NCBI RefSeq assembly: GCF_000741205.1
Contig: NZ_JGYW01000005.1
Span: 248,001-312,000, forward strand
Direction: 5' to 3'
DNA length: 64,000 nucleotides
Origin: Bifidobacterium gallicum DSM 20093 = LMG 11596
Lineage (GTDB): Bacteria; Actinomycetota; Actinomycetes; Actinomycetales; Bifidobacteriaceae
Shown here: positions 62,969-64,000 of the stretch, one piece after another
Layout of the letters: each line of letters starts with the position of its first letter
How positions within the stretch are numbered: the first letter of the stretch is position 1
Position numbers and translations under genes: made by a program
The notes under the pieces: model-generated
The model's input: only the letters and a program-made list of their open reading frames with translations
The model's database searches: none
Told to the model about the DNA's origin: nothing

Positions 62969-64000
62969 TCACTCCCCCATCACAAACTGTTCGCTGAATC
63001 GCACGTCGCCTTCCACAAGGTCGTGCATGTCGTTGATATCGGAACGCAACAGCAGCGTACGTTCCACGCCCACGCCGAATGCGAAGCCCGTGTACTCGTC
63101 CGGGTCAAGGCCTGCCGAGCGCAGCACGTTCGGGTTGACCATGCCGCAGCCGCCCCATTCGAGCCAGCCGGCGCCGCCCTTCTTATCGGGGAACCACAGG
63201 TCAAGTTCAGCTGAAGGCTCGGTGAATGGGAAGTAGCTGGGACGCAGACGCGTCTTGGCTTCCGGGCCGAACATGGCCACGGCCAGCTTGTCGAGCACGC
63301 CCTTCAGGTCGGCCATCGTCAGGCCCTTGTCCACTGCCAGCGCCTCGATCTGGTGGAATACTGGCGTGTGGGTGGCATCAAGTTCATCGGTGCGGAACAC
63401 GCGGCCAGGGCATGCAATATAGAGCGGCACACCATGCGCAATCAGCCCACGCACCTGGTCCGAAGACGTCTGCGTGCGTAGCACCATGTTCGAACCCACG
63501 AAGCCCGCGGCGTCCTTGGCCTGGTTGCCTTTGATATAGAACGTGTCTTGCATTTGGCGGGCAGGATGGTCGGGACCGAAGTTGAGCGCGTCAAAATCGA
63601 ACCATTCGGTTTCCACTTCCGGTCCGTCGGAAATCTGCCAGCCCATCGACACGAAGAAGTCTTCAACATCTTCCATGAGCTTGGGTAGCGGGTGTCGTGC
63701 GCCCAACGGCTTGCGCTTGACGGGCAGCGTCATGTCCACGGTTTCGGCAGCCAGGGCCGCGGCTTCTTCGGCCTGCTTGACTACGGCTTCTTTGGTACCG
63801 AAGGCACGACCAAAGTCGGCGCGCAACTTGCCCATGAGCTTGCCGGCTTCCTTCTTCTGGTCTTTGTCGAGACCGCCGATGGCCTTGCTCGCCATCGTCA
63901 TGGCCGACTGCGCACCCGCATACTGTGTTCTGATGGCCTTGAGTTCCTCCATCGTGGAGGCATGTTCGATTTTCTCAATACCTTCCGCAACCGCAGCGGC
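62969..64000 (-). CDS. pheS: Phenylalanyl-tRNA synthetase alpha subunit (5' end outside the window)
   Basis: The reading frame is open from the right edge, giving 343 residues of what is usually about 355; the start codon lies beyond 64000, and an internal ATG at 63952 is not the true start. Motif 2 with FRTDELDATHTPVFHQIEALAVDKG, motif 1 in the HPLPKLMEDVEDFFVSMGW stretch and motif 3 GGCGMVNPNVLRSAG mark a class II catalytic core. An N-terminal coiled coil (AVAEGIEKIEHASTMEELKAI) contacts tRNA. Cotranscribed with pheT. Confidence 0.96.
   Translation of the reverse strand, partial: AAAVAEGIEKIEHASTMEELKAIRTQYAGAQSAMTMASKAIGGLDKDQKKEAGKLMGKLRADFGRAFGTKEAVVKQAEEAAALAAETVDMTLPVKRKPLGARHPLPKLMEDVEDFFVSMGWQISDGPEVETEWFDFDALNFGPDHPARQMQDTFYIKGNQAKDAAGFVGSNMVLRTQTSSDQVRGLIAHGVPLYIACPGRVFRTDELDATHTPVFHQIEALAVDKGLTMADLKGVLDKLAVAMFGPEAKTRLRPSYFPFTEPSAELDLWFPDKKGGAGWLEWGGCGMVNPNVLRSAGLDPDEYTGFAFGVGVERTLLLRSDINDMHDLVEGDVRFSEQFVMGE

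Overview
The window looks like chromosomal DNA from a member of the Bifidobacteriaceae, most likely Bifidobacterium or a close relative. The basis is a moderately high GC content broken by short AT-rich islands, the contiguous pheS-pheT / argCJBDFRGH block, the leuS-comEA-comEC-holA-tsaE-tsaB-rimI-tsaD run, and the recN-nadK-tlyA and proA-nadD groupings. Nearly all genes are on the minus strand and many are joined by 4-base stop/start overlaps. The species cannot be named from the sequence alone.

Region 1 (about 1-11300) is the accessory part. It opens with the first three genes of a Wadjet-type plasmid-defence operon (jetA, jetB, and a jetC cut by the window edge). Next come an AT-rich islet with two small plus-strand genes (a secreted cysteine-containing peptide and a one-pass membrane protein), a 1742-residue sortase-anchored adhesin, a perfect 36-bp palindrome, a small ribbon-helix-helix protein, and an unusual protein joining a WhiB-like four-cysteine module to a ParA/MinD-like domain with a degenerate P-loop. 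A tRNA-Asn and its terminator close this region.

Region 2 (about 11300-30000) is mostly conserved core: t6A tRNA modification (tsaD, tsaB, tsaE) with rimI, DNA polymerase III delta (holA), DNA-uptake genes comEC and comEA, leuS, an orphan substrate-binding lipoprotein, a CorA-type channel, two histidine phosphatases, a flavin split-barrel protein, two identical tRNA-Ala(GGC) genes, a Pro/Ser/Thr-rich membrane protein, rsfS and glmU.

Region 3 (about 30000-48900) holds a deoxynucleoside kinase, tRNA-Gln, prs, nadD, a conserved unknown, proA, thrC, HAD phosphatases, recN, nadK, a Ktr-type potassium transporter pair on the plus strand, tlyA, a protein with an RGG-like N-terminus and TPR-like middle, tyrS and an HD-domain protein.

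Region 4 (about 48900-64000) is the arginine regulon (argH, argG, argR, argF, argD, argB, argJ, argC), with palindromes that resemble ArgR operators in front of argG and argC, followed by a small membrane protein, pheT and a pheS cut by the right edge. An AT-rich gap of about 600 bp separates argH from argG.

The observations most worth following are the WhiB/ParA-like fusion with its neighbouring RHH protein and palindromes, the Wadjet operon, and the two-gene AT-rich cassette. No CRISPR array, rRNA, transposase or prophage gene was seen.
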